This document shows positions 20,834-33,140 of a DNA stretch of 64,000 nucleotides, piece by piece. The position numbers and the translations under genes were made by a program. The stretch covers positions 342,613,346 to 342,677,345 of the forward strand of contig NC_066585.1 of NCBI RefSeq assembly GCF_024323335.1, read 5' to 3'. The notes beneath the pieces are model-generated. The model worked only from the letters and a program-made list of their open reading frames with translations. It was not told where the DNA came from and searched no databases. The DNA is from Lathyrus oleraceus (Eukaryota; Streptophyta; Magnoliopsida; Fabales; Fabaceae). Numbering within the stretch: the stretch's first letter is position 1; each line of letters starts with the position of its first letter.

Positions 20834-23379
20834 GAGGAATCTTTTTCCTTCATTTGCAAGCTTGAATAGCTAGAAAAATCCTGCCTCACTTGAACCCGAT
20901 ATTGCTCCAAAACCAGATTATGGTTTCTTGAATTCAGGCTCTTTCAACCTCAAATATATGCCCATAAAGCTTCATCGGCATCCTCTGAAGCTAACTGTAT
21001 CATCATTTTGCCTTGAAGCCTCTTGCATCATGCTCCCCATTTCTGCCATTGTTAACCTTCAAATCTCTAACTAGAAAGGTAGCTACAAGTTAAATCTTTG
21101 AGAAAACAAGTTACCACTCTCTTCACCTTATTCTAATGATAAAAAGCCCTCTCTTACCATTAATTTATCTTTCATATTAGCCATTTAATTTTACTTTGAA
21201 CTCTTAGGGTTCATCATACTCTTCAGCAAAATTCTCCCTTCTCAGAGCTAATCAATGGGTATGATGCAGGGAGATATGAACAATGATATGTTGCGAAGCT
21301 AACTCCATGCTTGGATGTTGCTAAAAACACGAGTTCATGATTTTCAAAAATCAAGTTGAAGGTTGAAGATGAAGTTGGTTCAGTGCGTGATTTGGTACCA
21401 AATTTCAAATCCAGCCAATCACAGCAAGCCAGTGCAAATTCTCTTGTCCGTTGGTGCCATTTTCTATTTTATTTTATTTTCTTTAATTCCTTTTATTTCC
21501 AAAATTAATTTCTCTCTCATTTTTAAACATTTTTTATCCCAGTTTTTTACACAAGGTCTCTAAAAATATTTTGAATCACATACATTTTTCTCACAAATTT
21601 TAATATCATTTTTGCATTTATTAATATTTTTATTTCATTTTCTTTTTAATTTCCTTTTCCAATTTAGTTTTCAAGCATTTTAAAACCTTTTTGCATCCAA
21701 ATTTTTATATTTATTCATGTACAGTATTTTGGACTTTGTGTAATTTTTGCAACCATTTTAAAACTATTTTGACCATAGTTTGAGATTTTCTCTTTAATTT
21801 CCCCTTTGAATCATTTTTAAATACATTTTAGTTCAATTTTTGATGCACTTGATGTTTTGACTTGAGTTGTTGAATTGGTTGATCAATACTTCTACATTTC
21901 AAGTCATCCATAGATGAACTTGAGATTGATTCAGTCTTCTTTGATTCAAACATGTTGATAAATGATCATTTGATCATTTTTGACACTTTGAATCAATGAT
22001 AGGTTATCCCTTATTGAGCCATATGTTTGGGTCCCTTTATTTGATTGATACTGGATCCTAAGTAAAACACTTTAGTTAGCTCCCGATTTGATTGTGCATT
22101 GAGCTTGTTGGACTTTGTTGCCTTTGATTGTTTGTTTGGTTGAATCTTCAACATTTCAAACCATTCATAGATGGTCCCTTGGTTGATTTGATCTTCTCTT
22201 ATTAAATATGTTGATAGATGGTCATTTAGTCATATTTTGAACACTTTGAGTTATTGATGGATCATCCTTGGTGTAGTATATGTTTGAGTCATTTGACTTG
22301 TTAACGAATCATCCCATTGTGTTGACTTAACCTTTTAACATCTAAAATCTAACATCTAAACCTCTAACACTTTACCTTCTCACAACTTACCTTATGTCAT
22401 TTACTTAATGCAATTTAATTTTATGTCTCATTCATTATCTCACATCATACTTTATTTATCTTGTCTTTATTCATCTTGTGTTTATTCATCTTGTGCTTAT
22501 TATCTTGTGTTTGGTTTTCTTGACATATCTCAATGAATCAAAACATGATAAAATGGATAGATTTGTTCCTTAAGACCTATGCTTGACTTGGAGTGATGAT
22601 GCACACTTTGGACTTTGGACTTTATACTTAGGATCTTAGACCTATGCTTGATCTGGAGTGACTTTGGACTCATTCACCTATTGGTCCCTTGCATTTTGTT
22701 CACTTGTGGAACTTTTGAACCTATGTTTCTTGTGATTTTGCTTGTTTCTTTGCCTTATGTCTCTGCTTATCACATTCATCTATGTATCTTAGCACACATT
22801 TTCACACACATGGCTTTCTCTTGGACTACCTAGCAATGAGACCTAGGCTTAGCACACTTGAACCAACATGGCTTTCTCTTGGGCTACCTAACAATGAGAC
22901 CATATGTTAGTCTATGTATGATCATGCATGATGTGTTTTATCCATCTCTTTTCCTTTGATTTAGCTTGATCAAATTTCATTTGATCAACTAGATCCTTTG
23001 ACTTTGCACATACCCTTTGTCTTTATCAAGTAACCATAATCCCCTTGGTCACTTGGTGGGACTTATCTCTACCACTTTGGAGCTCAGCTTCTCAGCAAGT
23101 AAAAGACCTCAAGAACTTCATCATCAGTGATATGCCTCATCCCCACAAAGCATTTATGTGGTCTTGCTTCAACAACTTGTCAGACATTGATAAGGATTGT
23201 ATGCTATGAGCCTTAAGCAATAGAGAAGGGATGAGACAAAGCATTCCTACCCTCATTCTGAATATTTTTGGTACGGGACGAATGACGAAGTTTCTTAGAG
23301 TATTCATCTTTATTCATAGACTTTAGTGTAATTCCAGTCAATTCACTGTGAAGTCTGCAACTAGCCTCATGGCTCCTTT

Positions 23380-23660
23380 TCTCAACTCCTTTTGGTTTAA
23401 ACACCATTTCAACTTCCTTTTTGGGACACTCCTTCATGGTTAACCCACTTCCTCCTTGGGACACACATTTATGTTTAACCCCCCTTCATTTGGGGACACA
23501 CCTTTATGGTTAACCCCTTTCCTTCTTGGGACACATCTTTATGGTTACCCCTAATTCCTTTTCTGGTTATGACACCACAATTCAGGTTGACACCTTCATT
23601 GGTTATATACATTTACCTTCCTTTTTGGGACACACCTTTATGTTTAACCCCCTTTATTTC
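23380..23660. repeat. Tandem GGGACACACCTTTATGGTTAACC repeats in LTR Y
   Basis: At least five degenerate units of about 40-45 bp built on tgggacaca(c/t)ctttatg(g/t)tta(a)cccc, separated by T/C-rich linkers. ORFs here on either strand are by-products of the repeat. Confidence 0.85.
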
Positions 23661-24359
23661 TTGGCTTAAACACCACAATCTCTCTCCTTTGGTTAAACAC
23701 CGCTTCACTCAGTTTCCAGTTTAAACACTACCCCCAATCATCTCTTTTCCCAGTCTTGGTCCTCTGAACTATGTAGCTTTGACTTCCTTATTACACTATG
23801 AGGATATGTAGGGACGAGGATGTGAATCTTTAGCGAGCACTCTTCTTTATCTTCCCCCTTTCTCTCTCTGGTTCCACGAACTACGAGGCTCTTACTTTCT
23901 CATTACACTATGAGAATATGTAGGCATGAAGGACCCAATCCTCCTCGAGAACTCTTTTTCTAACCCATTTTCTATTTTGCAGGTACATGAAGATAGCAAC
24001 ACACATCCTAGAAAGAGCAATCAGAACGGTTCCCATGGAGTACCATGGATGTGAGGGGTTATAATATCTTTCTCGTACATAACCGACTTCCTTACCCGTT
24101 TCTCTGTTCCCCTTGAGTTTTATAAATATTTTCCCTTCCCTATTTTGGGATAAATAAAGTTCGATGGTGACTCTTTTGTATGTTTGATCGTGCGACTTGT
24201 TCGAGTACATGCCGTCCAGCTTAAGGTACTAGAGATTTCTAAAAAGTCAAAATGGCCCCCTTTGACTTTTCATGTCACTGGGGTTGACTGGAAAAGGCTT
24301 TGGGCATGTTAATATATGTTAAAAGAAGAAAGAAAAGGTGGCCAAAATTTGGGGTACAA

Positions 24360-25125
24360 TTGGGTGTTTACTTTCTTTATCATTATTTCATTTATTGTAT
24401 TCTTTATTGCTTTAAATATATTATATCCTGGATATATCTCTTGTTTTCTCTATTGTGGGGTTGGGTTTCTGATACTATTGAGTAATAAGCCTTCTACCCG
24501 GGCTTTGAGAGAACATCGAAGATAGAATGGTGGTTGTGTAGTACTAACTTGTCGGACGTAGTTGTCTTGATGAGTTGGTGCGAAGATCCCTCATTGGGTA
24601 GATTCCTCATGGAGTATTGTTGGCTCGTACGTTATTTTGTGATGATGACAATATTTTTAAGGAGGTATTTGTGACTCTAGGGACACTTAGTAAACTTATG
24701 GCTTTTGAAGTCTAGGGTTGGCCTCACTGAGAGTAGATCCCCTTGAGGATATCATTGGCCCGCAAGTCATTTTGTGAAGATAACGGAAACCTCATCCTAG
24801 GATTCGTGACTCTGAAAACCATCAAAAAGCCTTAAAAGCAACCTGTGTAGGGATGTGGTTTTTTTTGCAAGAAACCAAGACCTTACATACCTCGGTTATC
24901 ATGGATACATCGGACCTTTGAACCCACACTGAGGATCATATACAAATTATCCAAAATATGTCTAACCTTTGAATCGGTGATGTTACATGTTATTACATCA
25001 TATCAAAATTAATTTTTAGCATACATATTTTTCCTAGAAATTTGAAAATCATCTTTTTGCAAACATCTCATTCATTCATTCATTCATTCATTCATAACAT
25101 TTCATTCAAAAGATCAAAATTCAAA
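24360..25125 (+). other. Leader of element Z, continued after W
   Basis: Untranslated leader between LTR/PBS and gag. Comparable to R leader 58540-59380: both have a T-rich start, a stretch on the pattern ctacccgggctttgagag (24493; ccacccgagtttgagag at 58751), then blocks with gattcctcatgg and tgtgactct. No ORF supported. Confidence 0.6.
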
Positions 25126-27197
25126 ATGCTTATACCATATTCCTTCAACTATTTAGAAAAGACGACGACTCACCACAAATATCTTACTAGAGCTAACAGA
25201 CAGAAAATCATGGCTGGCATTGAACAAGAAAACGCGACATACAAGGAGAATATGGCCCAATTCTAGGGGAAAATAGACTAGTTAAAAGGAAACATGGTCA
25301 CAGTCTTGGAGTACATTTATGCTCAGAAGAACACTACCACTACCACTTCTGATGTTGTTGAGACTCCTATTGAGATTGATGCTCAACCTATCTCAAATAA
25401 ACCAGGCTTTATTCTAGAGCCCAATGGTCATGCCGTTGTATATCCCTAGGGCATGCCTCATAATTTTGTTCCTCAGACTGCTAATCGGGGTGCCTTCATT
25501 CCTTATCAGCCCATGCCAAGGCCTAATGTTAATAGGAATTCTACTACTTATCCATGGGTAATGCCTCCCCATTTGTCTCCTCAGGTAGTGGACGTTGACA
25601 ATCCCGAGGTGCCTCAGGAGCAACCTCGATAGAACCCAGTACTTGTAACTACTAAGGCACCCGATGAACCAGAGCCTGAATATAGGGGTCCTCCCATTTA
25701 TGTTCAGATTTCTTAAGTTGCTCAACCTACTACATAATATTTGCATCAAGGCTTTCAGTCTAGAATGCCTTTTGCTTATCCTAGGGCACCTTATGTTTAT
25801 GTACCTCTGTTTGCTTATCCTGGGCCCCCCTATGCTCCAGATGAGGTCTAACATGGTCAAAATGTTAATCTTAGTTTGTAGATGGTCAATCCTGGTTTAG
25901 TGTATCATGTTCATATGTTTCCTCAATCTGCTTATCCTCAAGCGCTTGCTCAAACTACTCCATAAGCTGCTCAGTTTCCTAATTCTCAAGCTTATCTGCA
26001 AGGTCAGGTTGTTAATCATAATATTCCTACTGCAATTCAAAGTAATCCTGGTGAATATTAGTTTCTAGATGAGCGCATTAGGGCTATTGAGGGGTTTTCC
26101 GCATATGGTATGGACGAGAAAGAAAACATGGTCTTACCTCAAACGTTCAAGGTACCAAATCTACAAAAACACAAAGGGCTTAGCTGTCCGAGAAGTCATA
26201 TCATTATGTAATGCAGGAAGATAGCTTCCTACATTGATAATGACTCATTTCTCATCCATTGATTTCAAGATAGCCTGTCTAGGGAATCTCTTGATGAGTA
26301 AAGAGGCCTCGAGCATAACGAGATCCAATCCTAGAAGGACCTGTCTGAAGCCTTCTTAAAGCAGTATAAATACAACTTGGACATGGCTCCTATAAGACTA
26401 CAGTTGCAGAGTCAGACTCAAAGAACGAATGAAACTTGTAAAGAGTATGCTCAAAGGTGGCATGAAATGGATGGACGTGTTTGACCTGTGCTATCAGACA
26501 CTAAATTGGTTGATATTTTCATGGGTACCCTTCAGGGATTGTACTTTGAGAAAATGATCGGTAGTATGTCCTCCAACTTTTTTGATGTTGTGACGATAGG
26601 GGAGAAAATTGAAAATGGGTTGAAAAATGGGAAGATTTTGAGCGTTGCTAATCAGCAGACAATGGCCAAGAAAAAGTAAGGGGAGACAAGCGTTGTGATG
26701 GCGAATGTCTACCCCTAATTTCATTCTCCTATGACTCCTATGTCATACTATCCATATCCATATGTTGTTGTTTCCCAATACCAACAACCATCATTTTAGG
26801 ATCAACCGCAACCTTAGTGTCAATAGCCTCCACAAGCTCAAGCTCCCTAGAATCAGTAACCACCTCAGAACAATAGAAACCAAGGCCAAGGGTAGAATAG
26901 ACGTGGGAACAATAATCATAATGGGAGACGACCTCAGTTTGATAGGATTCATGTGCCTTATACTTAACTATTACCATATCTTATCCACGTGCAAACAATT
27001 GTACCTAAGGAAATACCATATGCTCCTCTACCACATGGTCCAAGGCATAATCCTAATGTGTCTTGTGCGTTTCATGCTGGATACATAGGAATTCCTAGGA
27101 AGATTGTCTGGTCTTTAAAACCAAAGTGCAAGATCTCATCGATCAGAAGATTCTGCCTTTCTCCGAAGAATAACCCAATGTGAAAACTAATCCTTAG
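25126..27197 (+). pseudogene. gag: Ogre/Tat gag, broken (element Z)
   Basis: From ATG 25126 the frame reads KYLTRANRQKIMAGIEQEN, a typical start of Ogre/Tat Gag, then a Pro/Gln-rich stretch and the Gag core (KVPNLQKHKGLSCPRSHI near 26150, FLKQYKYNLDMAP near 26355, VDIFMGTLQGLYFEKMIGS near 26505). It ends with a zinc-finger-like CAFHAGYIG (27063), whose following His and Cys are lost. More than a dozen in-frame stops interrupt it, most at positions where relatives have Gln, plus local frameshifts. It cannot make Gag. Continues into the protease region at 27198. Confidence 0.85.
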
Positions 27198-29287
27198 CCC
27201 GCCCACAATGGGCCAGTGGTTAATATGATTGAAGAGGAATAATGTATTGAACTGGTTAGAGAGGTTGCAAAAGTGAAGACTCCTGTGATGGTTGTTGTAA
27301 AGCAGCTACAAGAACATGGTTTCTCATAAGGTCTTCATGATGGTTTTATGGTTTGTGAAGAAAATCCCGATGAATCAATGGGTGATTCAATTCAACAAAG
27401 CCAAAGATGTCGAAGAGGTTTCAACCATCGAGTCGTTTACTATCATTTACATAAAGAAACAAGTTGAGTTTCCTTTGAAGAAGATTCAACCAATCAATAT
27501 TTGCATCCCTGGGCCGTTTCCTTAACAAAGTACCAAGGCAGTGCCTTGGAGTTATGGCACTGCATATGTGGGCAGAAAACCAAAATATTTCTCTAACGCC
27601 GCGATAGTAAACATAGGTGAGGCAGGAGGCATGACATGCAACGGTCATGTTTTTTCTCCTAGAATCACTCTAAAGGAAGTTCCACCACCGACAGTTCCTC
27701 CTTCAAAAGAGAAGATTGTTTCAACAACCCCTCTTCAACAAAAAATGACATCAATATTTGTTCCTTCTACTACAGTTGTGATAACTGTTCCACCTATAGA
27801 GAAGGATACCACAAGCAAGTCAGTAGAAGTTGTCAATTCAAAAGGCAAAGAGGTAATGAATGAGCAAGATCAGACTGAAAAGCATAAGAAATATATGTCT
27901 CTAGAAGAGAGCCAAGATTTCCTGAAGTTGATAAGAAAGAGTGACTTTAAGATCATGTATCAACTAGGGCAAACACCATCAAAGATTTCAATCTTATCCC
28001 TGCTGTTAAGCTCTAAGGCTCACAGAAAAGCTATAATGAAAGTCTTGAATGTTGCACATGTGATGCACAACATTATTGTTGATCAATTTGACGATGAAAT
28101 TGCAAACATAACAACAAGCTGGCATTTGGGGTTCAATGAAGTTGAGTTGCCTGCTGAGGGGACTGTCCATAACAAAGCTCAACACATATTTGGTACATAC
28201 ATGGACACCTTGTTGTATCGGGTCCTGGTGGATACTAGTTATTCGCTTAATGTGATGCCTAAGAATACATTAAGTCAATTGTTGATAGAAGGGTCGGATA
28301 TGAGGGCCAATGCCTTGGTTGTGAGAGACCTTGGTGGCTCTAGGAGACAAGTTATTGGTGAGGTGGGCCTACCTATCTGTATTATACCATATTTGTTTAC
28401 CATTAATTTCCAAGTGATGGATATCAATCCAGCTTATAGCTGCTTGTTAGGAAGACCATGGATTCATGTCGCTGGAGCAGTGACCTTTACACTGCACCAA
28501 AACCTTAAGTTCATGTTCGAAGACAAATTGGTCATTATTTATGGAGAAGAGGATATAATCGTCAGTGAACTATCAATGTTCGATACATGGAGACTGAAGA
28601 AGGCATTATTGAAATTATCATTCGTTGTTTAGAATTTGAAGATGTTAGCTCTGCTACCTCAAATCAAGAAAAGGCGTTAAAATTGGTTCTGTCATCTGTC
28701 AAAAGTGCCAAGGAAACTCTTGAGACAGGCAATCCTCCTAGTTTGGGCCAAATAGTTGATGTTTCTGAGAAGCATGATCGCTTTGGTATCAGTTATCGTG
28801 CATTCCCATGCTTATCAGATCCAAAGAGCCATAAGAAGTTCTTCCCAGTCAAATTTAATAGTGTTGGCTTTCAAAGGGCAACATTGTAGCAGTTATTAAT
28901 GGTGCAAGCAGTAGAAGAAAGATTGCAAGCTTCATGTGCAAATGCCCACCTGGCTTCAAGCTAGACAACTGGACAACTTCCATGATCCCCACATTTTTTT
29001 CTATTACTTCATAATGCATTTTGTTTTTCTTAATCCTTTGTCTTCGCCTGAGACAAGAGGATAGCTTGTAGGGGCCTCCTTGTTTTCAAAATATTTTGTG
29101 ATCAATAAATAAAAACATTTTTTCATTCAAAATCACGTTCCTTTTCTTTATGTTATTTTACTTTTCACAAATATAAATGGCAAGAGTTTCTTTTTCTTTT
29201 AAACTTTTAAGAAATCCCATTGTAAAATAAGCTCATAAACATGCAGAGAAATTAAATCCATTGGTAACAACATGGAAAATATCCCTC
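27198..29287 (+). pseudogene. Ogre/Tat gag-pro region of Z, copy A of a direct duplication
   Basis: Encodes the end of Gag and the aspartic protease. The longest open stretch, about 27541-28630, contains VLVDTSYSLNVMPKNTL (active-site triad DTG changed to DTS) and PAYSCLLGRPWIH. A frameshift near 28590 leads into 28587-28889, with a G-patch-like GQIVDVSEKHDRFGISY. From 28890 it is AT-rich and non-coding. The whole segment recurs at 43183-45272 with about 17 substitutions and no net length difference. It stops abruptly at ...ATCCCTC (29287), where X sequence begins. Confidence 0.85.
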
Positions 29288-29689
29288 ACACAGAAGAAAA
29301 TACGATCCATCGGAGTAATACACTCACCAGGAACAGAGACTCTAACAAGACTCTCATGGGGATTCTTATTGGGGATAATAAAAGAAAAAGAATGCGTGAG
29401 CAGGCCACGACTTAGAGTTGGGGAAAACAAAGCTGACACAACGTGCGCAAGACACGACTCTGATTAGGGGATAACAGAAATCAGACTGGAGACCTCACTG
29501 GGGAAGTAAAGGACTCGAACTGGGGAAAGAAGCAATTCCAGAGGAAAACATTTCCATTGGAAAGACATCAAGCTGACTCAAAATGCATGTACTGGGGATA
29601 ACACCAATACAGCAACAACAATAGCAACATAACTCCACTGGGGATATCTAGAAAAAGACTTTCCCGGGGAAGCCAAGGATAAGATGTTA

Positions 29690-32600
29690 CCGGTATAAGG
29701 GCAACAAACTCAGGAAGAATGAATATCTAAGCCCGGTATAAGGGTGAGAGATATCAATCAATCCAACATCTGAGAAAGACCTGAAAAAGGTACATAACCT
29801 CAGGAAAATCTGACTCCACAGGGGACCAAGGTCATAATAGGGAGCAGAAAGGAGGGAACACCAGGGATACCGAGGTATATAATAGGTGACCGACTGAAAC
29901 GTGAATTGGTATATATGCCAAGACACTCATCATCCTGAAGAAAGTTAGAAAAGCAGACTTGTTTATAGGACGGATATTCAATTCCACAAGGAATATGAAT
30001 CTTACTCTGCGGAGAAAACAATCAAAAGATTGACCCAAGAGTGCATGAGACATATTATTCATTACCGGCAGACCGTGAATAATATACTCGAAGAGAAAGA
30101 GACACCAGAGATACCGGAGTATATAATAGGTGACTAACCAAAGATGTGAATTGGTATATATGCCAAAACACTCATCATCCGAAAGGAGGGCTTGAAAAAG
30201 CAAATCAGCTTAAAGGATGGACATTCGAATCCACAACAGGAAAACGAATCTTACTCAACTGAGGACACAAACCCAAAAGAGTGCATGAGATATAATATCC
30301 ATTACCGTCAGAACATGGATAGAATACTCGCATGAGATATATTATCTATTACCAGCAAACCGTAGATAATACACTCGCATGGTAAGACACACCAGGGATA
30401 CCAAAGTATATAATAGGTGATCTACCGAAAACGTGAATTGGTATATGTGCCAAAACACTCATCATCCAAAACACAAACTGGTTAAAGGATGGATATTTGA
30501 TTCTACAAAGAATACGAATCTTGCTCTACTGGGGAAGATCAACAAAGTGTAAGAACAAAAATTGTTCTACAACAGATTTCTTGATTTTGATGATAACAAA
30601 GGATGAAACCAAAAATGGCACCCTAACGAAAAGTTTCTAAGTGTGCAGGGTTCTAAAGAAAGAAGTAATAAATCTGATGATGTCATCAGATGCACAACAA
30701 GATCAGATACAAATTCTCAAGTATCAGAAGCATCTGAAGTGGAATCTCGTTCAAGAAACTCTGACTCTGGACAAAACTGCAAAGTATCAGAAGCATCTGA
30801 ACATGAAGTAAAGTCTAGAAGCTCTGATTCTGGAGAAACGTTATCTGTATATTCTGAAAGTTATCAGCGCCATCTGAACTCTCAAGAGATCAACATCAGA
30901 AGCAAGATTCCAAGATTCTCCAGAAATACAAATACTCTGATTATGGATTTGCTAATCATGAAGAAGTAACGTTCAAGTCAAGTAAAGATTTTCAAATAGA
31001 TTTCCTAAACAGAGAAAGAGACGTTAATCTCCACTTCCAAGAGAGAAGATACTACTTGTGGTAAGTAGTCACTTCAAAGATGAAAAGTTAAACTGCAGAA
31101 GCTATTTAAGTGATGGAGTAAACTCAGTTTAATATCCACCAGATTCAACTCTACTCCAACTCTTATATAAATAAAGATGCAATCAACTTTCAGAAAATAA
31201 GAAATCAACTAGCCAAAACTATACTGAATTATTTCACGCTCAAGAAAATCATCTTTGCTCTCAAAGAATTTCACTAAGCTTTTGCTTATTAAGTGAAAAA
31301 TCTGTTCTTAAGTTTGTAATACTTGCTTTCTTAGAAGCACTCTAGATTACATATCTTGTATCTTTTATTTGTTTGATTTCCTCAAGTGACTCTGTGTAGT
31401 CTGTAGACTTGAGAAGACTAAGAGATTTTCTTCTCTCTTAGGTGTTGTTTGTAATCTTTCAAGATTAGTGGATTAAGTCCTTGTTGAAGGCGAAATCACC
31501 TTGGCCGGGTGGACTGGAGTAGCTTTGTGTTATAAGCGAACCAGTATAAAATCCTTGTGTGATTTTCAGTTTGAAAAGCGCTTATTTTTCAAAAACAATT
31601 CAAACCCCCCCTTTCTTGTTTTTCTCACCTTCACAAAGGATTCCAACCAAAGAGTGAGAGAGATATATTATTCATTACCGGCAGACCGTGAATAATACAC
31701 TCGCAAAGGACAAGACACCAGAGATACCGAAGTATATAATAGGTGACTAACCAAAGAGAGACATCCGATACCAAGCATCCGGGTAAACGAAAGACAACTC
31801 AAAGGGATAAATTGCGAGCATCCGACAACTATCCAAACAACAAATATTCGACTCCACAAAGGGAAACGAATCTTACTCGACTAGGGAAACGCAAAAGGCT
31901 TCGACTGAAGAGTGCATGAGATATATTATCCATTACCGTCAGAACGTGGATAACACACTCGCATGGAAGATTATCCACAACCGGTATAAGGGTTAACAAA
32001 GGATAAATCGACCGAAAAGAAAGGCATCGGGATACCAAAACTAGGTATATAATGATGACCAATCAAAGAGAGCAACAATCATTACCGAGCAAACGGGTAA
32101 ATGAACGGCGATCCGCTGAGGATGAATTGCAAGCATCCGGCAATTATCCACAGGGACTGGCTGGGGATACATTGATAAACAGTCAATGATCCGGGGAACA
32201 AATCACTAGCAAACGGTGAAAAGACCCACTGGCAACTTCAAAAGGGATAACACTGCGAGCATACGGCAATGATCCAGAAGACAACCTGCTGGGGATAAAT
32301 TGCTAGCATCCGACAATTATCCAAAAGCAAAGAGGAATATCAACATCGAACAACGAATGAAGATAACCACAAAGAGTAACCGTCATCGGTTAGGATGAAT
32401 AACGAGGTTAACTCTGCAAAAGGAGAGAAATTAGGGTTTACAACTACCGAATACGGGGTAGAACACCAAAAATCTGGCTGAGGAAACAAGAGGTTAACAA
32501 TACCGACTACTGGGTAGAAACCGATGACTCAGCTGGGATAAAAATTGCTAGCAACCGGCAATTATCCACTTGTACCATAAGGCACAAACTCCAATGGGGA

Positions 32601-33140
32601 GAACAATCACACAACATGGGATTTATAACTACCGAATACGGGGTAGAAGACCACAAACTCCACTGGGGATAAAAATCACCACAGGGAAACGCTACCTCTG
32701 TGTTGGGATAAAACCACAACAACAGAAAATCCACCAACAACCAGAACGAACCACAAAGGTTACCTCTGCTAAGGGAAAAGAGATAGGACTTACAACTACC
32801 GAATACGGGGTAGTAGCCATACTCTGGTGGGAATAACCACAAATAAGGGTTTACATCTACCGAATATTGGGTAGAAGACCAACAACTCCACGTGGGGATG
32901 GGAAAAAAAATCACAAATCCGCACGGGAAACAAAATAGGGTTTATAACAAACCACAAACTGCTGGAGAGCAGGCAAACAGGATTTACAACTACCGACTAC
33001 TGGGTAGAAGACCAACAACTCTTGCTTGAGGAATAAAAGGTATATAACCACAAATTCCGCCAAGAAGCAAGAACATAGGACTTACAACTACCGGTATAAG
33101 GGTAGAGGCCCGCAAAATCCACTGGGGATAAATGAATTAA
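29690..33140 (-). repeat. Degenerate repeat field in X 3' untranslated part
   Basis: Recurring modules: tataataggtgac...gtgaattggtatatatgcc...cactcatcatcc (about 29875, 30118, 30405); gagtgcatgagatat(a)tta(t)ccattaccg...acactcgcatgg (30038, 30282, 30325, 31650, 31908); ctaccgaatacggggtaga (32445, 32627, 32798); gctagcaaccggcaattatcc (32137, 32297, 32547). Spacing is irregular and copies are imperfect. Hypervariable, repeat-rich 3' untranslated regions are known for Ogre-like elements and can seed satellites. ORFs here are not genes. Confidence 0.75.
30548..31633 (+). mobile_element. Solo LTR of a Ty1/copia-type element (SIRE/Maximus-like)
   Basis: 1,086 bp from TGTAAGAACAAAAATTG to TTCTCACCTTCA with perfect target duplication CAAAG (30543-30547 and 31634-31638). 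TATATAAATAAAG at 31164 is a plausible TATA box. The 3' part, with gggtggactggagtagc, cgaaccagtataaaatcc and a C-rich caaacccccc, resembles SIRE/Maximus LTRs of legumes; that family name is inference. No internal sequence remains, so LTR-LTR recombination has excised it. The ORF at 30643-30969 is not supported. Confidence 0.85.

Larger units (their letters stand above)
19530..24198 (+). mobile_element. Solo LTR Y (Ogre/Tat-type), nested in W
   Basis: Starts TGTCCTACCCTAAAATTTACC, close to the R LTR start TGTCACACCCTCAAATTTACC at 54388. Shares internal landmarks with R: a taaggacctcaatttttg stretch (20146), TATAAATAG (20826), and the terminal block ggttcccatggagtacca (24027). The right edge is approximate: it may end at gtgcgactt (24198) followed by GTTCG, against GTTAG before the start, a one-mismatch duplication. 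No PBS or internal domain follows; W sequence resumes. About 4.7 kb. No real gene inside; ORFs such as 20293-20580 are unsupported. Confidence 0.65.

Noticed and set aside
24160..24220. GGTGACTCTTTTGTATG as the PBS of Y
   Set aside because: It lies upstream of the putative LTR end, and the same block (ggtggtgactctgttgc) also occurs inside the Z LTR at 16400, so it is LTR sequence.
30643..30969. 108-codon Ser-rich ORF
   Set aside because: Lies wholly inside a copia-type solo LTR upstream of its TATA box; no domain recognised.
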